A program made the translations under genes and the position numbers. A stretch of DNA of 64,000 bases from the NCBI GenBank assembly GCA_963734595.1, contig CAVTHV010000014.1, forward strand, positions 603,156 through 667,155, written 5' to 3'. Position 1 is the stretch's first letter, and every line of letters begins with the position of its first letter. Positions 28,844-37,812 of the stretch are shown in pieces. Source of the DNA: CAKKQX01 sp963734595 (GTDB lineage Bacteria > Pseudomonadota > Gammaproteobacteria > Burkholderiales > SG8-41). The notes under the pieces were generated by a model. The model ran no database searches. It was not told where the DNA came from and saw only the letters and a list, made by a program, of their open reading frames with translations.

Positions 28844-29820
28844 ATGAAAATCAGTAAGTTCGTGGGTATTGCCGCTGTTGTTCTGGCGGGCGCGGCGTCG
28901 GTCCTGTCCACTCAAGCCGTTGCGCAGAGCTGGCCGACGCGGCCGGTGCGCATCATCGTGCCGTTCGGCGCGGGCGGCGGCACCGACATTCAGGGCCGGC
29001 TGCTCGGCAAGAAGTTCTACGAGAGCATGGGGCAGACGTTCATCGTCGACAACCGTCCGGGCGCGAGCGGCCTGATCGGCGCCGAGCTGGCCACGAAGTC
29101 ACCGCCCGACGGCTACACGATCCTGTTTACCACCGCGTCGCTCTCGGTCAACGTCACGCTGTACGCGTCACGGATCAAGTTCGATCCGTTCAAGGATCTC
29201 GAGCCGGTCAGCTGGATTTCCTCGGTGCCGCTGGTGCTGTGTCGTTCATCCGAGCGTGCCGGCGAAGACGGTGCCGGAACTGATCGCCCTGGCGAAGAAG
29301 GGCAACCTCAATCCGGGCAACAACGGCGTCGGCACGACCAGCCATCTCGTCGGTGGAGATGCTCAACCAGTTCGCCAAGCTCAAGCTGCCGATCATTTCG
29401 TACAAGGGCGGCGGCCCGGCCACTGACGGCGGCGCTCAGCGGCGAAGTGGATTTCGTGTTCGGCACGGCGCTCTCCGTAGCGCCGTATGTGAGCCAGGGC
29501 AAAGTTAGCGCGCTCTGGCGGTAACGACACCGAAGAAATCGTCCGCATTCCCGAATCTGCCGACCATGAATTCGTTCTATCCCGGGTTCGAGGCGGACAA
29601 CTGGTATGCGATGTTCTTCCCGGCCGGCACGCCCAAGGAAATCGTCGCCAAACTGAACGCCGAAATCCTCAAGGCGCTCAAGTCGCCAGAGGTGTCGAAT
29701 TTCATGAAGAGAGAAGGCGCCGATCCGGTGGGCAGCACGCCGGAAGAATTGACGGCTTACTTCAACAAGGAAGTGGCGAAGTACGCAAAGATCATCAAAG
29801 AGGGCCATATCAAGCTCTGA
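28844..29820 (+). CDS. Bug/TctC periplasmic solute receptor 2, frameshifted
   Basis: The N-terminal 130 residues have a signal peptide ending AVAQ and IIVPFGAGGGTDIQGR. The C-terminal 85 residues have FEADNWYAMFFPAGTPKE and GSTPEEL. Both are family-perfect, but at least three frame changes lie between nt 29235 and 29530. Total length fits a normal receptor. It starts after AAGGAGGAG. It is closely similar to receptor 3, encoded 570 nt downstream (same GGGTDIQ and EADNWYAMFFP motifs), suggesting a local duplication. Confidence 0.85.
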
Positions 29821-29848
29821 CCGTATTCGCGGAGCGCGAAATGATGGA

Positions 29849-29875
29849 ACGGGACCTGCGGGTCCCGTTTTTTTT
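29849..29875 (+). terminator. Intrinsic terminator after Bug receptor 2
   Basis: An 8-bp stem ACGGGACC/GGTCCCGT with a TGCG loop is followed by eight T residues. Confidence 0.88.
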
Positions 29876-29968
29876 GCGTGAGGTTTGCGTGCCGAAGGTT
29901 CGGATCACTGCAGTGTTTAGTGCTCATCTCAAAAATAACAAAAGGTGCGTAAAACCGATTCATTTATA

Positions 29969-30034
29969 GACAGGATTTACTGATTTGCCTGACTATCCCC
30001 GGGTTTTAATCTTGTTCATCCTGTTAATCCTCTC
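29969..30034. repeat. Inverted-iteron element, ACAGGAT family
   Basis: GACAGGATTTACTGATT on the left faces inverted CATCCTGTTAATCC units on the right. It sits in a 572-nt gene-free stretch (29821-30392). That stretch also holds an AAAACAACGCGTTAT palindrome at 30097-30122 and a quasi-palindrome before receptor 3; I see no gene in it. Confidence 0.55.
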
Positions 30035-30096
30035 CAAGGCTTGTTTTGAAAAGTTCCAAACCATGGCGGCTCCGATCGGGGCGGACAGAGGATAAA

Positions 30097-30122
30097 TCGA
30101 ATAAAAACAACGCGTTATTTGA
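30097..30122. promoter_or_regulatory. AT-rich palindrome with AAAACAACGCGTTAT core
   Basis: Arms TCGAATAA and TTATTTGA flank AAACAACGCG. The 15-mer AAAACAACGCGTTAT recurs exactly at 62493-62507 and with one change at 55954-55968. It could be an operator or the core of a repeat element. Confidence 0.4.
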
Positions 30123-30336
30123 TCCCTGTGCCTCGGTGTTCCGGGGCATTTTTCTGCGCCGGCAGCGTCGCGGCGTGAATGGCCGTGGCGCGGACACGGA
30201 TCCCTTCTGAAGTCGTGCAGGAGAAACCCGACCGTTCGTTTCGAAAAATAAAAGTAATGTATTTTCAAAGGCTTGAAACAGACGATAAATTTTTCTTGAA
30301 ATTAAACAGTCCCTTCCTGATCATGTCACATTGTGG

Positions 30337-30353
30337 ACACTGGTATCAGGTGT
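30337..30353. promoter_or_regulatory. Quasi-palindrome upstream of Bug receptor 3
   Basis: ACACTGGTATCAGGTGT is close to self-complementary and lies 40-56 nt before the ATG, overlapping where a promoter or operator would be. GGACA/GTTCAC half-sites flank it on both sides. Confidence 0.3.
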
Positions 30354-30392
30354 TCACGCTGGACATAACCAAACTATAACGAGGAGGGGTCA

Positions 30393-31373
30393 ATGAAATC
30401 CAATGCGTTATCACGTCTTGGCATTGCGGTGTTCGCAGGTGCGGCGCTGTTTTCTTCAGGCAGTCTGCTGGCCGGGCAATGGCCGGATAAACCCGTGCGC
30501 GTGATCGTGCCTTTTGCTCCCGGCGGGGGCACCGATATTCAGGCGCGCTTGCTGACTATCAACTTTCACGAGAAAACCGGCCAGACGTTCATCGTCGACA
30601 ATCGCGCCGGAGCGGGCGGACTGATCGGCGGGGAACTCACGGCCCATGCCGATCCCGACGGTTATACCCTGCTGTTCTCGACGGCGACGCTGGCGGTCAA
30701 CACCACGCTTTTCGGCAAGTCGATGAGGTTCAGCGCGGTGAAGGATCTCGCGCCGGTCAGCTGGGTTTCGTCCGCGCCGCTCGTGCTGGTGACCCACCCG
30801 AACGTGCCGGCGAAAACGGTGCCGGAACTGATCGCGCTGGCCAAGAAACGGCCCAACTTCATGAATGGGGCGGTGAATACGCCGGGCAGCACCAGCCATC
30901 TTTCCGGCGAGATGTTCAAGCAACTTGCCAAAATCAGTTTCGTGATCGTTCCGTTCAAGGGCGGCGGCCCGGCGGTGGGGTCGGTCGTTGCGGGCGAAAC
31001 CGATTTTCTTTTTGCGACTGCGCCGTCGTCCGCGCCGTTCATCCACAACCACAGACTGAAGGCGCTAGCCGTGACGACGGCCAAGAGGGCATCGGCGTTC
31101 CCCGATCTGCCGACCATGAGCGAGTTCATCCCGGGCTTCGTGACCGACAACTGGTACGCGATGTTTTTCCCGAAGGGCACCCCACAGGACATCGTTGCGA
31201 AGATGAACGGGCTCGTCAAGGATGCGCTGGGCTCCCCAAAGGTCAAGGAGTTCTACGCGCATGAGGGCCTGGACCCGATCGGCAGCCCGCCCGAGGCGCT
31301 GACCAAGCTGATGAAGAGCGAGATCGTGAAATACGCCAAAGTGATCAAGCGCGGCAATATCAAGGTGCGATAA
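30393..31373 (+). CDS. Bug/TctC periplasmic solute receptor 3
   Basis: This intact 326-residue receptor has a signal peptide (about residues 1-27, ending LLAG), VRVIVPFAPGGGTDIQAR, FIVDNRAGAGGLIGGE and IVPFKGGGPAVGSV. It shares distinctive GGGTDIQ and DNWYAMFFPKGTP segments with receptor 2, so the two probably arose by duplication and bind related ligands. GAGGAGGGG precedes the ATG, and a strong terminator follows, so it appears monocistronic. Confidence 0.93.
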   Translation: MKSNALSRLGIAVFAGAALFSSGSLLAGQWPDKPVRVIVPFAPGGGTDIQARLLTINFHEKTGQTFIVDNRAGAGGLIGGELTAHADPDGYTLLFSTATLAVNTTLFGKSMRFSAVKDLAPVSWVSSAPLVLVTHPNVPAKTVPELIALAKKRPNFMNGAVNTPGSTSHLSGEMFKQLAKISFVIVPFKGGGPAVGSVVAGETDFLFATAPSSAPFIHNHRLKALAVTTAKRASAFPDLPTMSEFIPGFVTDNWYAMFFPKGTPQDIVAKMNGLVKDALGSPKVKEFYAHEGLDPIGSPPEALTKLMKSEIVKYAKVIKRGNIKVR

Positions 31374-31399
31374 CCGCCTCGGGGATGCCGGCTCGCGGC

Positions 31400-31427
31400 A
31401 AAGCCCCGGTCCGCGGGGCTTTTTTTG
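31400..31427 (+). terminator. Intrinsic terminator after Bug receptor 3
   Basis: Stem AAGCCCCG/CGGGGCTT with a 5-nt loop runs into seven T residues. Confidence 0.88.
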
Positions 31428-31513
31428 CGCGAGCGTTCCCGTGACGCAGGCTGCGCTAGAATGACGGGGCGCGCCGGTTTCATTATGCTAGGGACTCAAG
31501 GGAATCGATAGTC

Positions 31514-32139
31514 ATGCCGGAATTCGATGCCGCCACACTCGAGTGGCAGGATCAGGTACAAGTTGATGATCGGCACGCGTCACGCCGCGGCCGATCGCAC
31601 TCGTGACGACGCTGGGAAAAAACGGCCCCAACGCCGCGCCGTTCAGCTTTTTCAACTGCGTCGGCGCGCCGCCGCCGATGGTGATGTTTTCGGTCGGGGA
31701 CATGCAGGGCAGAACCAAGGACACGGTGCAGAACATCCGGGAGATTCCCGAATTCGTGGTGCATATCGTGAGCGACGCGATCAAGGACAAGATGAACATC
31801 TGCGCCGTCGATTTTCCTTACGGCGTCAACGAGCTCGAAAAGGCCGGTTTCACCGCGGTCGCTTCGCACAAGGTGCGTCCGCCGCGCATCGCGGAGGCGC
31901 CGGTCGCGCTCGAATGCCGGCTGATGCAGATTGCTGGAACTCGGCGCACGCGCCCGTATCACTTGGTGATCGGCGAAGTCGTTTACTTCCACTATCACGA
32001 TGGCATCGTCAACGAGCGGTTCCACGTCGACGTGGCCAAAGTCAACCCGATCGGCCGCCTCGCGGGCAAGGGCGGCTACACCCGCGTCACCGACCGCTTC
32101 GAGATGCCGCGCCTCAAGCTGGGCGTCGACATCGACTGA
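31514..32139 (+). CDS. Flavin reductase-like domain protein, frameshifted
   Basis: This FMN-binding split-barrel protein of the flavin reductase family (about 208 aa) reads PEFDAATLEWQDQ, then YKLMIGT, then LVTTLGKNGPNAAPFSFFNCV, the classic ITxxSxxGxxNxAPFSxF-type FMN segment. Two opposite indels near nt 31555 and 31585 split the N-terminus. Joined, they give a normal start at the ATG at 31514 with AAGGGA upstream. Members supply reduced FMN to monooxygenases or act as oxygenase components; no monooxygenase gene adjoins it. Confidence 0.85.
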
Positions 32140-32154
32140 TCGCAGCCGGTATCC

Positions 32155-32880
32155 GTGTCGCAAAACCTGAATTCCCTCGGCCAGCCGGTTGGTCCCGATG
32201 TCCCGGGCTGGAAACCGCCGCCGGTCCCGCCGCGCGAACCGCTGCAAGGCCGCTTTTGCCGCGTCGAGCCGCTCGATGCGGAGCGCCACGCCGACGCGCT
32301 TTATGATGCCTACGCGCTCGATACCGAAGGCCGGATGTGGACTTATCTCTTCACCGGGCCATTCCCGACAAAAGAGAGCTATCGGGACTGGGCGGACAAG
32401 GCGTCGCGCAGCAGCGATCCGCTGTTTCACGCCATCGTCGATGTCACGACGGGGAAAGCGGTCGGCGTGGCGGGTTACATGCGCATCGATCCTGCCAACG
32501 GCTGCATCGAAATCGGGCATCTCGCCTTTTCGCCGCTGCTGCAACGCACGCCCGCCGCCACCGAGGCGATGTACCTGATGATGCAGCGTGCTTTCGACCT
32601 CGGCTACCGGCGCTACGAATGGAAATGCGATGCGCTCAACGCGCCTTCGCGCGCGGCGGCAAAACGCCTCGGCTTCTCGTTCGAGGGCATTTTCCGCCAG
32701 GCGGTGATTTACAAGGGCCGAAGCCGCGACACCGCGTGGTTCTCGATCATCGACAGGGAATGGCCCGCACTCAAAACCGCATTCGAACGCTGGCTCGACC
32801 CGGCGAACTTCGACGAGCGCGGCAACCAGAGGGCGCGTCTGTCGGACCTGACAGCCGCCTCACACAAACAGAGCGGCTGA
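32155..32880 (+). CDS. GNAT-family N-acetyltransferase (RimJ/RimL-like)
   Basis: This 241-residue GNAT protein has motif A EIGHLAFSPLLQRTPAATEA and the RimL-type C-terminal block YEWKCDALNAPSRAAAKRLG with FEGIFRQAVIYKGRSRDTAW. It should transfer acetyl from acetyl-CoA to an amine or protein N-terminus; the acceptor is unknown. It begins with GTG at 32155, 15 nt after the flavin reductase stop, probably in one operon with it. Confidence 0.88.
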   Translation: MSQNLNSLGQPVGPDVPGWKPPPVPPREPLQGRFCRVEPLDAERHADALYDAYALDTEGRMWTYLFTGPFPTKESYRDWADKASRSSDPLFHAIVDVTTGKAVGVAGYMRIDPANGCIEIGHLAFSPLLQRTPAATEAMYLMMQRAFDLGYRRYEWKCDALNAPSRAAAKRLGFSFEGIFRQAVIYKGRSRDTAWFSIIDREWPALKTAFERWLDPANFDERGNQRARLSDLTAASHKQSG

Positions 32881-32937
32881 TTCGCGAATCGGCCGGCGTT
32901 TGCAATGCGTTGTATTTGTTGCGGAAAGGTGCGAGGC

Positions 32938-33897
32938 ATGACATACCGATTGCTGGTTGCATTGATAACGGCGCTGGCGGCATCCGTAGCACAGGGCGCG
33001 GACTATCCGGTGAAGCCGTTGCGTCTGGTGGTGCCGTACTCGGCGGGCGGATCGACCGACACCGTGGCGCGCCTCGTCGGGCAGAGGCTTGCGGAGCGCC
33101 TCGGCCAGCAGGTCGTGGTGGACAACCGCAGCGGCGCGGGCACGCTGATCGGCACCGAAATCGTCGCCCGCGCGGCGCCCGATGGCTACACGCTGCTGAT
33201 GGCGACGCCGCCGCTGGCGGTCAATCCCACGTTGTACAAAAAGGTGCCGTACGTGCTGGAGCGCGATTTCACCGCGGTGACCAACATCGCCGCCTCGAGC
33301 AACCTGCTGGTGGTGCATCCGTCGCTGCCGGCGAAGTCCGTCGGGGAACTGATCGCGCTGCTCAAGGCAAAGCCGGGCCATTACACCTATGGATCGAGCG
33401 GAATCGGCGGGGCGAGCCATCTGGCGACGGCGCTGTTCACCAGCATGGCCGGCGTGGCAGCCGTTCATGTCCCGTACAAGGGCGGCGCGCCGGCGGTCGC
33501 CGATCTCATCGGCGGGCGGCTCGATTTCATGATGGCCAACCTGACCACCGCGCAGCCGCACATCCGCGCCGGCCGGTTGCGCGCGCTGGGTGTGGGCAGG
33601 AAGGAGCGCACGCCGCTGTTTCCGGGGTTGCCGACGCTGTCAGAAGCCGGCGTCCCCGGCTACGAAGCCAACAACTGGAACGGCATGGTCGCGCCGCGCG
33701 GCACGCCGCGTGCCGTTGTCGAGCGGCTGCACAAAGAAGTGGTTGCCGTGCTTGGCGAACCGGCTGTTGCCGAGCGGCTGACCCGCGCCGGGCTCGAACC
33801 GATCGGCGATACATCCGCCGAGTTTGCGAATTACCTGAAAGCCGAAGCCGGCAAGTGGGCGAAAGTCGTCAAGTCTGCGGGCATCAAGGCGGAGTGA
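32938..33897 (+). CDS. Bug/TctC periplasmic solute receptor 4
   Basis: This intact 319-residue receptor has signal peptide MTYRLLVALITALAASVAQG, then VVPYSAGGSTDTVARLVG, VVDNRSGAGTLIG and VHVPYKGGAPAVADL. GAGG lies 3 nt before the ATG at 32938; an ATG 33 nt earlier would add a non-signal Cys-rich stretch. It follows the GNAT gene by 57 nt. No terminator is evident after it. Confidence 0.93.
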   Translation: MTYRLLVALITALAASVAQGADYPVKPLRLVVPYSAGGSTDTVARLVGQRLAERLGQQVVVDNRSGAGTLIGTEIVARAAPDGYTLLMATPPLAVNPTLYKKVPYVLERDFTAVTNIAASSNLLVVHPSLPAKSVGELIALLKAKPGHYTYGSSGIGGASHLATALFTSMAGVAAVHVPYKGGAPAVADLIGGRLDFMMANLTTAQPHIRAGRLRALGVGRKERTPLFPGLPTLSEAGVPGYEANNWNGMVAPRGTPRAVVERLHKEVVAVLGEPAVAERLTRAGLEPIGDTSAEFANYLKAEAGKWAKVVKSAGIKAE

Positions 33898-34078
33898 CCG
33901 GCTCACCCATCTTTTTGGGCACGGTGACTTCAGCATGCTCGAGAATCCCGCAAGGCCTGACGGCGCGCTGACGATACCGGTTCACAGACTTCGCGGCATC
34001 GGGCCGCGCCCATCCGCGCTAGAATGACGTCGAGACCGGCGGGGACAGAAGACCGCGCCGGCTCACAAACGGGAAGGA

Positions 34079-34528
34079 ATGATCATGCCAACGGATCCGA
34101 CCATCACGGGTATTTCCCATGTGATCCAGCTCGCGGTCGCGCCGGTGTTCCTGCTGACGGGCGTCGGGGCGCTGCTGTCGGTGATGACCAACCGCCTTGC
34201 CCGCGTCATCGACCGCGCGCGGGTGCTGGAGGCGCGTTTCGCCGAATTCGATCAGGCCGCACGCGCGGCGGCAACCGCCGAACTAAGCGTGCTGGCCAAG
34301 CGCGCGCATCTGGCGAGCTGGGCGATCAACTTCTGCACGTTCGCTGCGCTGCTGGTGTGTTCCGTGGTCGCCACGCTGTTCATCGACGCGTTTCTCGGCA
34401 CCAATCTCAAGTGGCTGGTGGGCGCGCTGTTCGTCACCGCGATGGTGGCGCTGATCGGCGGGCTCGTTTCCTTTTTGCGCGAAGTCTATTGCGCGACCCA
34501 CACGATGCGCATCGGACCGCCGCAGTAG
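34079..34528 (+). CDS. DUF2721 membrane protein
   Basis: This 149-residue integral membrane protein of the DUF2721 family has three hydrophobic segments (VIQLAVAPVFLLTGVGALLS near the N-terminus, then two in the second half). The conserved MTNRLARVIDRARVLE loop follows the first. Its function is unknown. It starts after AAGGAAT; an ATG 6 nt further in is also possible. An iteron element follows. Confidence 0.82.
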   Translation: MIMPTDPTITGISHVIQLAVAPVFLLTGVGALLSVMTNRLARVIDRARVLEARFAEFDQAARAAATAELSVLAKRAHLASWAINFCTFAALLVCSVVATLFIDAFLGTNLKWLVGALFVTAMVALIGGLVSFLREVYCATHTMRIGPPQ

Positions 34529-34564
34529 CGCCGCGGTGATGCAGGCAGATAGAACCTCGAACAT

Positions 34565-34685
34565 TAGCCACAGAGAGCACAGAGAAAAACAACAGAGAAA
34601 TATTTATAATCCATTGTATATAAACATATTATAAGGCCCCGCCATGGGGTTCTGCTCTGTGTCCTCTGTGTTCTCTGTGGCTATA
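34565..34685. repeat. Inverted-iteron element, CACAGAG family
   Basis: The outer 11-bp inverted ends are perfect (TAGCCACAGAG and CTCTGTGGCTA). Left iterons CACAGAGNG/CACAGAGAA lie at 34568-34600 and inverted iterons at 34651-34682. The core is AT-rich with its own inverted arms TTATAAT (34604-34610) and ATTATAA (34628-34634). It lies between DUF2721 and MmgE/PrpD. Confidence 0.8.
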
Positions 34686-34729
34686 GGTTTTCGCTTTTCC
34701 TGATTAACTAACCAGAGGTCCGGTTTGCC

Positions 34730-36174
34730 ATGTCATCCCCTGTTTCCAACCTCCGCCCCGCGCCCGACAAAGTCATCGCCGACATCGCCGATTACGTCGA
34801 CCGCTACCAGGTGAAGAGCAGCGCTCGCATGGGAAACCGCGCGGCTCACCCTGATCGACAGCCTCGGCTGCGGCTTCGAGGCGCTCGCCTATCCCGGCTG
34901 CACCAAGCTGCTGGGTCCGGTGGTGCCGGGAACCATCGTGCCCAACGGCGCGAAAGTGCCGGGCACGCCGTACCGGCTCGATCCGGTGACGGCGGCGTTC
35001 AATCTCGGTGCGATGATCCGCTGGCTCGATTACAACGATGCGTTCTACGGCGCGACGGTGATCCATCCGTCGGACAACATCGGCGCGTTGCTGATGCTCG
35101 GCGATTACCTCTCGCGCACGCGCGTGGCGCAGGGCAAAAAGCCGCTGGCGATGCGCGAGGTGCTGGAAGCGATCGTGAAGGCCTATGAGATCCAGGGCGG
35201 GCTCGCGATCGAAAACGGTTTCACCGCAGTCGGGCTCGACCACACCGTGCTGGTGAAAATCGCCACCACCGCGGCGGCAGCGAAATTGCTCGGCTGCACG
35301 CGCGATGAAATCGTCAATGCGGTGTCGAACGCGTGGGTCGACGGCCACGCGCTCGCGGCTTTCCGCCGCCGGCCCAATACCGGCCCGCGCAAGTCGTGGG
35401 CGGCGGGCGATGCGTCGAGCCGCGGCGTGTGGCTCGCGCTGCTCGCGTTAAAAGGCGAGATGGGCTATCCGTCGGCGCTGACCGCCAAAACCTGGGGTTT
35501 CTACGACGTGCTGTTCAAGGGCAAGCCGTTCAAATTCCAGCGGCCGTTCGGCACCTACGTGATGGAAAACGTGCTGTTCAAGATCGCCTATCCCACGGCG
35601 TTCCACGGTCAGAGCGCGGTGGAGGCGGCGATCAAACTGCACCCGCTGGTGAAAGACCGCCTCGACGAGATCGAGCGCATCGACGTGCGCTGCCACAACT
35701 CGTCGATGGTCATCCTCGACAAGACCGGCCCGCTGCACAACTTCGCCGACCGCGACCACTGCATGCAGTACATGATCGCGATCGGCATGATTTTCGGCAA
35801 ACTGACCGCCGAGGACTACGAGGACCACGTCGCCGCCGATCCGCGCATCGACAGGCTGCGCGCGAAAATGAAGCTTTCCGAATACCCGCAGTACGAGAAG
35901 GAATACCACGATCCCGCCAAGCGCACGAACTCCAATTCGATCAAGGTGTATTTCAGGGACGGCAGCAGCACGCCGCTGTCCGAGGTGCTGTACCCGCTCG
36001 GCCACCGCCGCCGGCGCAAGGAGGGCGTGCCGCTGCTGATGGAGAAATTCGACAAGAACGTCGCGCGCGTGTTCGCGGCGAAGCAGCGCGACGCGCATTT
36101 TGAAAGTGTGCCTCGATCAGAAAAAACTCGAGGCGATGGCGGTCAACGAGTTCGTGGATTTGATGGCGGTTTGA
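34730..36174 (+). CDS. MmgE/PrpD family dehydratase 1, frameshifted
   Basis: This MmgE/PrpD protein of about 481 aa is related to 2-methylcitrate dehydratase. It contains LTLIDSLGCGFEAL, FNLGAMIRWLDYNDAFYGA and IAYPTAFHGQSAVEAA. Frame changes occur near nt 34840 and near 36105. The proper end, NEFVDLMAV, is in a third frame and stops at 36174; the frame that continues past it runs into repeat sequence. Whether the substrate is methylcitrate or another hydroxyacid is unclear. The high similarity to PrpD proper (IRWLDYNDAF, MVILDKTGPLHNFADRDH) favours 2-methylcitrate, yet prpB and prpC are absent. Confidence 0.85.
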
Positions 36175-36181
36175 AAGGCAT

Positions 36182-36386
36182 CAGCCACAGAGAACACAGA
36201 GAACACAGAGTTCAGAGCGCGAGGGCGGGTTTCGTCTGGATCTCCGCCCGCCGCGCGACCAGGAAGGAACGAATTCAGTGCATAAAGAACGTGTTCAGCA
36301 CTGAGCACACGGAGTACGCGGAGGTTGATCTCAAGATCCCTGGTCAGGTTTTGTTTTCCTCTGTGTTCTCTGTGTTCTCTGTGGCT
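36182..36386. repeat. Inverted-iteron element, CACAGAG family, long core
   Basis: The left arm at 36183-36217 has three CACAGAGAA units, and the right arm at 36357-36386 has inverted CTCTGTGTT units. The 140-nt core contains a further iteron-like stretch (CACACGGAGTACGCGGAGG). It fills the gap between convergent MmgE/PrpD and SMP-30 genes. Confidence 0.75.
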
Positions 36387-36408
36387 AGAAGTTTTTTGCG
36401 GGAGGGCG

Positions 36409-37329
36409 TCAGGCGTGCGAATACATCTTCCGCCCCGCCACCGGCAGCCGGGCGCTGAGGATGCAGCCCGCGTCTGAATCCGCGATGTACAGCGTCTTGC
36501 GGTCGGGGCCGCCGTAGGCGACGTTGGTGACGACTTCGCTCTTCGGCGACTGGATGCGGTACTGCGGTTCGCCGCGATGATTGAACACCCACACCGCGCC
36601 CATGTCGGGATGCGCGACCGCCAGCCCGTCGTTCTCGTCGATCGCCATGCCGTCGGGACCGCGCCCGCCGGAGAGCTGGATGAACACCCCCATGCGCGAC
36701 ACCGTGCCGTCGGGCAGCAGCGGCAGGCGCCAGACGGCGTTGGCGCGCGTGACGCCGACGTACACGATGTTCTCCGCCTTGTTGAGCACCAGCCCGTTCG
36801 GGCTCGGAATGTTGTCGGCGATGACTTCGAGCCGCCCGTTCGCGCGCAGCCGGTAGACCGCGCCGGTCGGGTCCTGCAGCCCGGTCTGGCCCTGGTCGGT
36901 GAAATAAAGATCGCCGTTGGCGGCGAAGACGAGATCGTTCAACCCCTTGAAGTGCTCGAGGTTGTGGCGCTCGATGATCGGCGCGATGGTGCCGCGCTTT
37001 GCATCGAGCAGCATCAGGCCGCGCTTGTGGTCGGCGACGAAGATGCGGCCGTCCTTGTGGATCTTCAGGCCGTTGGGTTCGCCGTCGTACTCGACGACGA
37101 GTTCCCACTCGGCCGTGGGCGAGACGCGGAAGATGCGGCCGTAGGGAATGTCGGTGCAATAAAGATTGCCGTCGCGATCGAACGACGGGCCTTCGAGAAA
37201 ACTGCCGCCCGGCGGCGCGCCGCGCCCGGCCGCCACGCGCTCGGGCGGCGCATCGGTGCGCCGGAATTTCTGCGGCAATTCGGCGAAGACATCGGCGGTT
37301 ACGAGTTGCGGAGGGGCAAACAGATTCAT
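36409..37329 (-). CDS. SMP-30/gluconolactonase family protein
   Basis: This 306-residue six-bladed propeller of the SMP-30/gluconolactonase/LRE family likely hydrolyses a sugar or other lactone with a divalent metal. Metal-site segments are FLEGPSFDRDG (Glu), GLNDLVFAANGDLYFTD (Asn) and GPDGMAIDENDG (Asp). The start is the second of two close ATGs, which has AGGGA at proper spacing. A fragment of a paralogue lies just upstream on the other strand. Confidence 0.9.
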   Translation of the reverse strand: MNLFAPPQLVTADVFAELPQKFRRTDAPPERVAAGRGAPPGGSFLEGPSFDRDGNLYCTDIPYGRIFRVSPTAEWELVVEYDGEPNGLKIHKDGRIFVADHKRGLMLLDAKRGTIAPIIERHNLEHFKGLNDLVFAANGDLYFTDQGQTGLQDPTGAVYRLRANGRLEVIADNIPSPNGLVLNKAENIVYVGVTRANAVWRLPLLPDGTVSRMGVFIQLSGGRGPDGMAIDENDGLAVAHPDMGAVWVFNHRGEPQYRIQSPKSEVVTNVAYGGPDRKTLYIADSDAGCILSARLPVAGRKMYSHA

Positions 37330-37432
37330 AAGCATTCCCTGTATCAGTGATGAACGGCTGCGGTGCGATTGTAAGCGAAATGGTACAAGCGGGCGCCGTG
37401 CGGTCTCATATTGTAGACTTCGACGCCGTGCG

Positions 37433-37461
37433 TTGTTGCTGCATGAACCAGCGCCTATAAT
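37433..37461 (+). promoter_or_regulatory. Sigma-70-type promoter
   Basis: TTGTTG at 37433-37438 and a perfect TATAAT at 37456-37461 are separated by 17 bp. It lies 99 nt before the SMP-30 remnant ORF and could also drive the acyl-CoA ligase downstream. Confidence 0.6.
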
Positions 37462-37559
37462 CGAACCGCATTTCCCGTGACGCAAGTCGCGGCTGCCCCG
37501 GCGGGAACAACGGCAACAGCCGGACCCGTCGCACTCATCACGATTCCAGGGAGGAAACG

Positions 37560-37691
37560 ATGTACGCCGCGCCACCCGTGATCCAGACCGAAATATTCAC
37601 GACGCTGCCCAACGTCCTCCACAATACGGAAAAATATTCGGCGTGGGTCAAGGAGCGCCGTGCCGGCAATAGCATGTTCTCCCATGCGTAA
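37560..37691 (+). pseudogene. SMP-30 paralogue with almost the whole gene deleted (43 codons left)
   Basis: A strong AGGGAGG ribosome site and ATG open a 43-codon frame. It matches the N-terminus typical of SMP-30 proteins up to the point before FLEGPSFD, then ends MFSHA-stop. The neighbouring full gene ends KMYSHA-stop. The simplest reading is that an internal deletion joined the start and the last codons of a paralogue, possibly through short homology at MFS. The promoter upstream is still recognisable. Recognition of the N-terminal family pattern is from memory. Confidence 0.6.
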
Positions 37692-37699
37692 AGCAGAAT

Positions 37700-37800
37700 C
37701 AGCCACAGAGGACACAGAGAACACAGAGAGTGACAAGCAAGCCCCGCTGTGTTTGTATTCTTGTTTTTCTACTCTGTGACCTCTGTGTTCTCTGTGGCTC
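37700..37800. repeat. Inverted-iteron element, CACAGAG family
   Basis: Left arm AGCCACAGAGGACACAGAG... (37701-37730) and right arm ...CTCTGTGTTCTCTGTGGCT (37772-37799) flank a 41-nt core. It begins 9 nt after the SMP-30 remnant and ends 14 nt before the ligase ATG. In RNA it would place a long hairpin directly before the ligase start. Confidence 0.8.
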
Positions 37801-37812
37801 GCTGTTGACTTA

